Positions 1 through 5,541 of a stretch of DNA of 5,704 nt are shown here, one piece after another (positions within the stretch are counted from its first letter, which is position 1; each line of letters starts with the position of its first letter). The translations under genes were made by a program, and so were the position numbers. The stretch lies in assembly GCA_003457065.1 (NCBI GenBank), contig DMJQ01000141.1:18594-24297 (forward strand). The letters run 5' to 3'. The notes under the pieces were generated by a model. It searched no databases. It was not told where the DNA came from and saw only the letters and a list, made by a program, of their open reading frames with translations. Source of the DNA: Clostridiales bacterium (GTDB lineage Bacteria; Bacillota; Clostridia; Tissierellales; Sedimentibacteraceae).

Positions 1-252
1 AGCTTCAGCCCACACCTTTTTCCCGACAGCCGTCGCACTTATGTGCCTAACATTCACACTTATGCCCACTGTGGAAAAGCCTTCAGGCAGCAATTCTTTT
101 ACGGCATTCATTGATGCTGTTTCCATGAGGCCTATCATAAGTGGCGTAGCAAACACTTCTGCAGCACCGCTTCCGAAAACTTTTGCCGTATCATTCATCG
201 TAACTGTTTTTTCTTCTTTATTTTTTAATCCAACATTTAAATTAAATTCCAT
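1..252 (-). CDS. FlK-like hot-dog thioesterase, N-terminal 84 codons (cut by window edge)
   Basis: This is the 5' part of a small acyl-CoA thioesterase of the fluoroacetyl-CoA thioesterase (FlK)-like hot-dog family; the C-terminus lies outside the window. The peptide starts MEFNLNVGLKNKE and carries the family pattern FGSGAAEVFATP (26-37), then the helix GLMETASMNAV, then STVGISVNVRH (60-70). The catalytic residues known from Streptomyces FlK (Thr42, Glu50, His76) have counterparts here at Thr36, Glu44 and His70, with identical spacings of 8 and 26. This supports a working hydrolase. The start is the ATG at 252, preceded by AGAGGAG (261-267) with an 8-nt gap. It lies 62 nt downstream of the channel gene, with no clear terminator between them, so it may be read through or use its own weak promoter. 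Homologues are common in bacteria that never meet fluoroacetate, so the true substrate is probably another short acyl-CoA. The family call is firm; the substrate is unknown. Confidence 0.88.
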   Translation of the reverse strand, partial: MEFNLNVGLKNKEEKTVTMNDTAKVFGSGAAEVFATPLMIGLMETASMNAVKELLPEGFSTVGISVNVRHISATAVGKKVWAEA

Positions 253-273
253 AACTTAATCTCCTCTACTGCT

Positions 274-304
274 ATTTTACCAAACTTTTCTATTAAATAT
301 TCAA
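274..304 (-). promoter_or_regulatory. Possible weak promoter of the thioesterase gene
   Basis: On the minus strand, TTGAAT (304-299) and TAAAAT (279-274) are separated by 19 nt, a loose match to a housekeeping -35/-10 pair. It would give a leader of about 20 nt that contains the AGAGGAG ribosome site. The spacer is longer than the preferred 17 nt and the region is AT-rich, so a chance match is quite possible. Read-through from the channel gene is the alternative. Confidence 0.3.
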
Positions 305-314
305 TATTACAATT

Positions 315-1376
315 TTATTTGTTCATGTAAATACTCATGCTTGGAAAAGCAAATTCAATGCCTTCTTCTTTAAAGATATTCATTATTTTGAAGTTAACAT
401 CATTTTTAATATCCATGTATTCATTGTAGGCACTTGTCTTGGTAAAATACTGAACCACTATTTCCAGTGAACTCTGCCCGAAATCTGAAAACTTCACAAG
501 TGTAGATTCTTCTTGAATCATACGGTGGCTGTCAAGCATACTCTTAATTTTTTCCATGGCAGATTTCAGTCTTTCCGGATCTGTTCCATAGACAGCTCCC
601 AACGTAAAGTTCACCCTTCTGTTCTCTCTTATGCTGTAGTTAACAACCTCTCTGTCGGCAAATCTCGAATTCGGAACAATGACTAATTCCTTTTCAATCG
701 TTCTTATTTTAGTGCTTCTGAGCCCCAGCTCTTCAACCGCGCCTTCAAACGAATCCACCTTTATCCAGTCACCTACATTGAAAGATTTGTCGGTAAGAAT
801 AACAAATCCTCCGAAAAAATTCTTTATCAAATCCTGTGATGCAAGTGCAAGGGCTGCACCTCCTATTCCCAGTCCTGCAAGTATGCTGCTTAATTGCCTG
901 AAATTGAACTCCACTGCTATGGCAACAACTGCGATAATTATTATTACTGCTTTAATTAATTTTGACAAGATTGGAAATACTGTCTTTGTCATTTGGTTTT
1001 TTCCGATTTTTCCGCTGTCCTGCAAATAATTGCTGTTTAAAAAGTCAGAATATGCCGTGACAATTCTAATAAGACATTGTGTAGCTGTTATAATGATACA
1101 GGTCCTGTACACTCTGTTTACAAATAAATGTATGTTCGTGCTGAGCGGTAAAACCATCAGCCCAAGGTAAACCGCAGTATATGTAAAAAAGTTCACAAGT
1201 GGTCTTTCTATTGAATCAATTATTATGGCAATATTTTTTAAATCATATTTTTTTGTCAGTCTTCGTATTAATTTTACAATAATGTTAGTTATAAAGTTTC
1301 TGAACATCAAAAGTGCTATTACAATTAAAAAAGATTTTATTATTGTTTCAGCTTCTATCCCTTGAGTAAAAACCAT
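315..1376 (-). CDS. MscS-family small-conductance mechanosensitive ion channel
   Basis: The 353-residue protein is an inner-membrane channel that opens under membrane tension to release solutes during hypo-osmotic shock. Hydrophobic stretches at about 10-34, 55-79, 84-108 and 135-157 precede the pore helix at 161-190. This gives a five-helix layout, longer than E. coli MscS (286 residues, three helices) and closer to YnaI-like members. The pore helix shows the Gly/Ala ridge expected of MscS (AGLGIGGAALALASQ, 167-181), then FFGGFVILTDKSFNVGDWI leading into the beta domain. IVPNSRF (233-239) matches the conserved PNS motif of the family. An alpha/beta vestibule domain follows (about 252-350), closing with FAFPSMSIY, a typical end. 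The start ATG has AGGAAGG (1388-1382) 5 nt upstream. A TATAAT element about 50 nt upstream, just past the exporter terminator, suggests its own transcript. No cyclic-nucleotide or other regulatory domain is seen. Osmotic protection is the family role; it is not shown here. Confidence 0.95.
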   Translation of the reverse strand: MVFTQGIEAETIIKSFLIVIALLMFRNFITNIIVKLIRRLTKKYDLKNIAIIIDSIERPLVNFFTYTAVYLGLMVLPLSTNIHLFVNRVYRTCIIITATQCLIRIVTAYSDFLNSNYLQDSGKIGKNQMTKTVFPILSKLIKAVIIIIAVVAIAVEFNFRQLSSILAGLGIGGAALALASQDLIKNFFGGFVILTDKSFNVGDWIKVDSFEGAVEELGLRSTKIRTIEKELVIVPNSRFADREVVNYSIRENRRVNFTLGAVYGTDPERLKSAMEKIKSMLDSHRMIQEESTLVKFSDFGQSSLEIVVQYFTKTSAYNEYMDIKNDVNFKIMNIFKEEGIEFAFPSMSIYMNK

Positions 1377-1429
1377 GATTTCCTTCCTTTTTATGTGTTG
1401 CTCTGCTGTGAGCTTAAGTTTCTTACTAA

Positions 1430-1458
1430 ATTATACAATAGATTTGCAAAATTTAAAA
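1430..1458 (-). promoter_or_regulatory. Promoter of the mscS-type gene
   Basis: A perfect TATAAT lies on the minus strand at 1435-1430. The hexamer 17 nt upstream is TTTTAA (1458-1453), a poor -35 that overlaps the base of the preceding terminator hairpin and its U-tract. The resulting leader would be roughly 45-50 nt long and ends with the AGGAAGG ribosome site. The -10 is convincing and the -35 is not, so the promoter may be weak or activator-dependent. Confidence 0.55.
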
Positions 1459-1487
1459 GAGGTTTTGAAAATTCAAAACCTCTTTTA
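1454..1487 (-). terminator. Rho-independent terminator of the ABC exporter operon (possibly bidirectional)
   Basis: The arms TAAAAGAGGTTTTGAA (1454-1469) and TTCAAAACCTCTTTTA (1472-1487) are perfect inverted repeats of 16 bp around a 2-nt centre; the innermost pairs must open to form a real loop. Read leftwards from the permease stop codon, which is only 5 nt away, the stem ends in CCTCTTTT followed by AAATTTT, a usable U-rich tail. The A-tract on the other arm means a plus-strand transcript would also end in a U-run. No plus-strand gene faces it inside the window, so its main job is to end the exporter operon. Confidence 0.85.
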
Positions 1488-1492
1488 TTGTG

Positions 1493-2872
1493 TTACTGTC
1501 TTTTTAATGCTTCAACAGGCGGCAGGCTTGATGCATTTATTGCCGGGTAGACACCGAATAACAATCCGGATGTTAGAGCGACAAAAACCGCAATTTTTAT
1601 CGAATCAACACTTACCACAGCTGCAAGTCCGTAGTTGGAAACAATGTAAACTGCCCATGTGCCGAGAATAAGTCCAACGACACATCCTATTATGCTCACA
1701 TAAATAGCTTCAAGCAAGAACTGAATCAACAGGTCTTCTTTTTTTGCTCCTATTGCCCTTCTTACGCCTATTTCGCTTGTTCTTTCGGTAACCGCAACAA
1801 GCATTATGTTCATGATTCCGATACCGCCTACCAGCAGTGACACTGCCGCTATGCCTCCAAGCAATACAGTCATTATACGGTTTGCCTGGTCAGCTTCTTT
1901 AACCAGATTGTTTAAGCTTGTAATAGTCAGCGGCTCTTCACCTTTCTTAAACACATTTTCTTCGTCGCCGGAAGTTCCCGGCTGAGTTGCAGGCTCTTCA
2001 GCGGCTTCAACCGGCTCTTCAGCAATTGCTACATCTGCTCCACCCATTTCTTCACCGCCGGCTGATTCTCCTTCTCCTCCTTCTCCTCCTTGTTCGTTAT
2101 TGGGACTAATATTATTTCCTAATCCGACTTTACGCTTATAGATTCTTCCAAGCTGAACCATTGCAAGTTCCGCATCTTCGGCATTGTTGGATTTCGCCCA
2201 GATTTCCTCTATTTCTTTTGTATCGGAAATCTTCATGGCGGACGTATATGGTATCACTATTTTATCGTCAATTCCTTCGCCCTTTCCTTTTCCCTTTTCG
2301 GAAAGTACTCCAACTATGCGGTAATTTATGCCGTCTACTTTAATTGTCTGACCAACCGGGCTTCTTCCGTTCAGCAGATTGTTGGCAACATTGTAACCTA
2401 AAACCGCAACGGGTGACCTTTGCTTCACATGAAGCGAAGTAAAAAAGTTGCCCGTCATGACAGGATGGTCCTTTATTTCAGGATAATGCTGGTTTACACC
2501 AACAATATTCATTTTACTTTCATCTCTTCTCCACCTTATGGGTGTGTCCTTGGTATAAACAACAGGTGTCGCATATTCAACCCCTGTAACCCTTTCAGGT
2601 ATTTCTTCGGCTTCATCAGCTTCAAATTTGACATTTTCGGAATTTGATTTAATCACTATTACATTTTCACCAAGACTCTCAAATTGAGAAACTATAGATC
2701 TTCTTGCTCCTTCTCCGATGCCCATAAGGCTTATAACAGCCGCAACCCCAATGGAAATACCAAGCACGGTAAGAAATGTCCTCAGCAAATTCGATGTTAT
2801 ACCGTCGAATGCCATCATGGCCGAAAATTTCAATCTTACGAAAAAAGACGAAATTTTTCCTCTATCTTGCAT
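1493..2872 (-). CDS. MacB/FtsX-type ABC transporter permease with acidic Gly/Glu-rich insert
   Basis: This is the membrane subunit of a MacB-type (mechanotransmission) ABC exporter, 459 residues from the chosen ATG. An N-terminal helix (about 29-53, TVLGISIGVAAVISLMGIGE) is followed by an extracytoplasmic MacB core domain (about 54-325). Three C-terminal helices follow, at about 332-360, 388-411 and 425-446. Family signatures are GGIGIMNIMLVAVTERTSEI and IGVRRAIGAK before the third helix, and YPAINASSLPPVEALKRQ at the end. Residues 258-305 form an insert with 13 Glu, 2 Asp, 11 Gly and no Lys or Arg; without it the length is close to the roughly 400 residues of YknZ. The upstream reading TAAGGAGTGATGACAATG offers GTG 2881, ATG 2878 and ATG 2872. 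I chose 2872 because AAGGAG then sits at the normal 8-nt distance. It is the last gene of the operon, starts 12 nt after the adaptor stop and is followed directly by the terminator. The substrate is unknown. Confidence 0.93.
   Translation of the reverse strand: MQDRGKISSFFVRLKFSAMMAFDGITSNLLRTFLTVLGISIGVAAVISLMGIGEGARRSIVSQFESLGENVIVIKSNSENVKFEADEAEEIPERVTGVEYATPVVYTKDTPIRWRRDESKMNIVGVNQHYPEIKDHPVMTGNFFTSLHVKQRSPVAVLGYNVANNLLNGRSPVGQTIKVDGINYRIVGVLSEKGKGKGEGIDDKIVIPYTSAMKISDTKEIEEIWAKSNNAEDAELAMVQLGRIYKRKVGLGNNISPNNEQGGEGGEGESAGGEEMGGADVAIAEEPVEAAEEPATQPGTSGDEENVFKKGEEPLTITSLNNLVKEADQANRIMTVLLGGIAAVSLLVGGIGIMNIMLVAVTERTSEIGVRRAIGAKKEDLLIQFLLEAIYVSIIGCVVGLILGTWAVYIVSNYGLAAVVSVDSIKIAVFVALTSGLLFGVYPAINASSLPPVEALKRQ
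2066..2089 (-). repeat. 9-bp microrepeat coding Gly-Gly-Glu in the permease insert
   Basis: On the plus strand TTCTCCTCC occurs twice in direct succession (2072-2080 and 2081-2089), next to a truncated unit TTCTCC (2066-2071). On the coding strand the unit is GGAGGAGAA, read in frame as Gly-Gly-Glu. The tract is in frame, so gain or loss of a unit would lengthen or shorten the insert without breaking the gene. A second, looser repeat in the same insert is GGCTCTTCAGC on the plus strand at 1992-2002 and 2013-2023, coding the two AEEP motifs. Confidence 0.8.
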
Positions 2873-2880
2873 TGTCATCA

Positions 2881-2886
2881 CTCCTT
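2881..2886 (-). promoter_or_regulatory. Ribosome binding site of the permease, fused to the adaptor stop codon
   Basis: The adaptor TAA (2887-2885) is part of TAAGGAG, so the Shine-Dalgarno AAGGAG (2886-2881) overlaps the stop codon. Its distance of 8 nt to the ATG at 2872 decides that start over the nearer ATG at 2878 (2 nt away) and the GTG at 2881, which overlaps the site itself. The layout favours re-initiation by ribosomes finishing the adaptor. Confidence 0.75.
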
Positions 2887-4696
2887 ATTGATCTGTATCC
2901 GATTGATCTGCACTCGGCAGCAGGGCATCATTCTCAGGAACGCTCTGGCTCGGCATCAAATCCTTGGTGCTTCCTGTAACCACAAGCTGCCCCTCTTCTA
3001 AGCCGCTTAAAACCTCAACATACATGTCATTCATTAAGCCGACTTCAATTTCTACAGCTTCTGCTTCTTCCGCTTCATTTAATATTTCAACTTTTTGTTT
3101 TCCGTTTTCTTCAAATACAGCCTCTATAGGAACCAGGAGCGTATCCGTGGCTTCTCCTGAGTTAACAAAACAGTTTGTGTTCATACCTGGTCTCAAGCCT
3201 TCTCTACCTTCTACTTTTATCTGCACATTGTAGACTGTCTTGCCTTCCCTGTTGGTATACTGGTCAAATCCCATTACCTGGCCTTCAAACTTTTCGCCGG
3301 GAAGAGCATCCACCGTTACATCAACGAGAGCATCCTGCCTTATATAAAGAACGTCAAGGTCGGATACGGTAGTATAGATATACATTTCATTGGTGTTGTA
3401 CATATCCATCAGCTGCAGTGACCACTGGTCGCTTGAATCAGATGCCTGAATAGTAGCTCCCACTTCATAATTCACATATGAAACCATTCCATCGGCCGGA
3501 GCAGTTACCATAAGTTTGCTTGTAAGTTCAGAAACCTTGTCTATTTTTTTATAGATAGCTTCTATTTCTCTGTTTATATCCTCTATTTTTTTGTATTCGC
3601 CGTTTATTTCGTCAATTTTGGTCTGAATTGATTTTTCAACATCATTTCCGGCTATCCTGATTAATGTCTGTCCTTTTTCCACAAAATCATTGTTGTTTAC
3701 AAGTATCTCTGTTGCTACAATGTTCTCCAGCGATGAAGTGTAAACCACGCTTTTCTCGTTGGTGTAAGACTTAACTGTAGAATCGTATCTGAAACCTTCA
3801 ACAGGTGATCCGTTGCTTTGTCTGTAGAGCATAGCTTTCATTCCCGGTTGTATCAGACCCGGATTAACAGCTTCGATCATGCCGTTATGCACATAAGAAA
3901 TCTGATCGGAATTAGGAACAGCGTTTGAGTTAAGCGAAGTGATCGTACCTTTGCAATATCCGTCTACTGCAGGATAATACTGTATGTTAGGTTTCTCTTC
4001 AGTTCCTAAATTTACTCCTCTCATAAACATAATCAGAACCGTATCTCCGACTTTTATGTTCGGATATTCTATCTGTGTAACTTTAAAAGGAATTTTCAAT
4101 TTGCTGTCATCAACTATCTTGGCAATTGAACCCTTAAGTTCCTCACCTTCGCTTAGTGTCATCTCCGTTACCCTTCCTTTTATGGGTGCGGTAATAACTA
4201 TGCCTTCTCTTGGATTTACATTATCAACGTTGGTTATTTCCCTGTTGACGTCCCTGCTTAATGATTCCAGTTTGGAATTTACGCCTTCATTTATTCTTTG
4301 TATATCTTCCTGCTTTTTTTGTATGCTGTCTGTCAGATTCTCCATTATGTCTCCTAAATTGGAAGCAGACAGTCTTACCAGATTATCGCCCTTCTTTATC
4401 ATCTGGTTGGGACTTACAAAGACTTCTTCAACCGTATATGTAACATTGACAGGAGATCCGCCTGCGTCAGTGACTCCCTCAGGCTTCGGTGCTGCAATTG
4501 AACCTCCCCAGTTTCCGTTTAACTGTCCGGTAATATTGACACCTTGTACAATATCTCCTCTTTCCACTTTTTTTGTTGAAAATCTCGGTCCTGCTGCTAC
4601 CTGTGCAGAATCAGGAACCAATTGCTTGGCAGTAAGATAGCCCCCCGTAAATACTATGGCTAAGACAACTACAATTGAAATTATTTTTTTATACAT
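2885..4696 (-). CDS. Membrane-fusion (MacA/HlyD-type) adaptor of the ABC exporter, apparently tandem-duplicated
   Basis: This 603-residue protein is the extracytoplasmic partner of the exporter. A signal-anchor helix (4-22, KIISIVVVLAIVFTGGYLT) with no lipobox cysteine holds it in the membrane. Two similar units follow. Unit 1: half-motif VEEVFVSPNQMIKKGDNLVRL (89-109, the first 20 are the key part), helical region 112-158, second half-motif ITAPIKGRVTEMTLSEGEEL (168-187), barrel about 197-292. Unit 2: half-motif VATEILVNNNDFVEKGQTLI (327-346), coiled coil 351-394, second half-motif VTAPADGMVSYVNYEVGATI (397-416), barrel about 434-515, then a membrane-proximal domain to about 580 and an acidic tail. 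YknX- and MacA-type adaptors have one unit in about 370-400 residues. The start ATG has GGAGGT 7 nt upstream. The gene overlaps the ATPase gene by 8 nt and shares its stop region with the permease ribosome site. The adaptor role is firm; the duplication is my reading of the motifs. Confidence 0.92.
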   Translation of the reverse strand: MYKKIISIVVVLAIVFTGGYLTAKQLVPDSAQVAAGPRFSTKKVERGDIVQGVNITGQLNGNWGGSIAAPKPEGVTDAGGSPVNVTYTVEEVFVSPNQMIKKGDNLVRLSASNLGDIMENLTDSIQKKQEDIQRINEGVNSKLESLSRDVNREITNVDNVNPREGIVITAPIKGRVTEMTLSEGEELKGSIAKIVDDSKLKIPFKVTQIEYPNIKVGDTVLIMFMRGVNLGTEEKPNIQYYPAVDGYCKGTITSLNSNAVPNSDQISYVHNGMIEAVNPGLIQPGMKAMLYRQSNGSPVEGFRYDSTVKSYTNEKSVVYTSSLENIVATEILVNNNDFVEKGQTLIRIAGNDVEKSIQTKIDEINGEYKKIEDINREIEAIYKKIDKVSELTSKLMVTAPADGMVSYVNYEVGATIQASDSSDQWSLQLMDMYNTNEMYIYTTVSDLDVLYIRQDALVDVTVDALPGEKFEGQVMGFDQYTNREGKTVYNVQIKVEGREGLRPGMNTNCFVNSGEATDTLLVPIEAVFEENGKQKVEILNEAEEAEAVEIEVGLMNDMYVEVLSGLEEGQLVVTGSTKDLMPSQSVPENDALLPSADQSDTDQ

Positions 4697-5390
4697 TTAC
4701 TTTACCTCCGCTGCTTTCATCAGATACTATTTCTCCATCCACCAATCTAATAATTCTGTTGCCGTATTCGGCAATTTCTTCTTCATGTGTTACCTGTACA
4801 ATCGTCATTGATTTTTTTTGGTTTAATTCAATAAATAATTCCATAATCAAATCACCCGTCTTTGTATCAAGAGCACCTGTCGGCTCATCCGCCAGAATAA
4901 TCGAAGGATTCCCCACTATCGCTCTGGCTATGGCAACCCTCTGCTGCTGACCTCCGGACATCTGCGAAGGCAGGTGGTGCATTCTGTCCTTGAGTCCTAC
5001 CTGCTCCAATGCATTTTCCGAAAGCTCTCGCCTCATCTTAGCGTTCATACCCCTGTAAATAAGAGGAATCTCAACATTTTTGATTGCATTCAGCCTCGGC
5101 AGCAGGTGGAAATTCTGAAACACAAATCCAATGAATATGTTTCTTATTTCCGACAGTTTAGAATCGTTTAACTTATCCACAAGGTTCCCCGACAGCTCAT
5201 ATGTTCCGCTGGTGGCATGATCCAGACAACCTATGACATTCAGAAGCGTAGACTTCCCCGAGCCCGAAGGACCCATTATAGAAACAAATTCTTTTTCTTT
5301 GATGGAAAATGACACATTCTTTAATGCCTGAACCTGAATTTGACCAGATTTGTAAAGCTTGGCGATATTCTCCATTTTTATGATTTCCAT
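4689..5390 (-). CDS. MacB/LolD-type ABC transporter ATP-binding subunit
   Basis: The 233-residue protein is the cytoplasmic ATPase that powers the exporter encoded just downstream. All nucleotide-binding motifs are intact: Walker A GPSGSGKST (40-48), Q-loop around Gln92 (FVFQNFHLLPRL), ABC signature MSGGQQQRVAIARA (144-157), Walker B IILADE (164-169) with catalytic Glu169, D-loop GALD (172-175), and switch His202 in VTHEEE. The length and the run ADEPTGALDTKTG are typical of the MacB/LolD/YknY group, which pairs with FtsX-fold permeases. The start ATG at 5390 follows AAAGAGGTGAAAT, a good ribosome site; an internal ATG at codon 6 lacks one. It is the first gene of the operon, and its last codons (Gly-Gly-Lys) encode the adaptor ribosome site. 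The order ATPase-adaptor-permease differs from the YknX-YknY-YknZ order of Bacillus. I give no gene symbol because the exported substrate cannot be read from the sequence. Confidence 0.97.
   Translation of the reverse strand: MEIIKMENIAKLYKSGQIQVQALKNVSFSIKEKEFVSIMGPSGSGKSTLLNVIGCLDHATSGTYELSGNLVDKLNDSKLSEIRNIFIGFVFQNFHLLPRLNAIKNVEIPLIYRGMNAKMRRELSENALEQVGLKDRMHHLPSQMSGGQQQRVAIARAIVGNPSIILADEPTGALDTKTGDLIMELFIELNQKKSMTIVQVTHEEEIAEYGNRIIRLVDGEIVSDESSGGKVNV
4704..4709 (-). promoter_or_regulatory. Ribosome binding site of the adaptor, inside the ATPase reading frame
   Basis: GGAGGT (4709-4704) lies 7 nt before the adaptor ATG and is itself the Gly-Gly coding part of the ATPase C-terminus. The two frames overlap by 8 nt (4689-4696), which points to translational coupling and matched output of the two subunits. 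Confidence 0.8.
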
Positions 5391-5541
5391 ATTTCACCTC
5401 TTTAAATTACAGTCCTTTCTATATGACGTAAAAAATAACATAAAAGTTCTGATAATTTAATATTTTCTTAAAATTTTTTTAACAGGCTGCTTCATACATT
5501 TATTTAACTGTAATTCTCAGTAAAGCAGACATGTTTCATCC
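5391..5541. other. AT-rich intergenic region ahead of the exporter operon
   Basis: This 151-nt gap separates the partial gene on the right from the ATPase start. It must hold the operon promoter unless the operon is read through from upstream. I see several AT-rich hexamers on the minus strand, such as TATTAA preceded 17 nt upstream by CTGTTA, but none makes a convincing promoter. There is no open frame of note, no riboswitch-like structure and no tRNA. A short TATG...CATA symmetry near 5422-5442 is too weak to call an operator. Confidence 0.5.
5487..5528 (-). terminator. Imperfect hairpin after the partial gene, possible weak terminator
   Basis: CTGCTT and AAGCAG arms (5523-5528 and 5487-5492) pair and can extend by one U-G and one A-U pair. 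They enclose a smaller ACTG/CAGT stem. The hairpin begins about 14 nt after the stop codon of the partial gene. It is followed by CCTGTTAAAAAAATTTT rather than a clean U-tract, so it is not a classical terminator. Position is the best argument for it. Confidence 0.25.

Noticed and set aside
679..1029. Open frame of 116 codons on the plus strand, antisense to the channel gene
   Set aside because: It is fully covered by the conserved MscS-like coding sequence, including the pore helix, and its peptide shows no recognisable motif.
1362..1671. Two short plus-strand frames across the channel start, terminator and permease end
   Set aside because: They cross the operon terminator and the 3' end of the permease gene and have no supporting ribosome site or motif.
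3984..4640. Long open frame (218 codons) on the plus strand, antisense to the adaptor gene
   Set aside because: It lies wholly inside the well-supported adaptor gene, has no ribosome site I can see at its start, and its hydrophobic Ser/Leu/Pro-rich peptide is what the complement of this gene would give. It is a shadow frame.
5197..5397. Minus-strand frame of 66 codons overlapping the ATPase start in another frame
   Set aside because: The ATPase frame at the same place carries Walker A and has the better ribosome site. The alternative peptide has no family features.
5422..5442. TATG...CATA symmetry in the exporter upstream region, a possible operator
   Set aside because: Only four bases match on each side in AT-rich DNA, which is easily due to chance, and no regulator gene is nearby.
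5500..5540. Eleven-codon frame (starts MKHVCF) right after the partial gene
   Set aside because: It is very short, has badly placed ribosome-site spacing and lies within the possible hairpin. Nothing beyond chance supports it.
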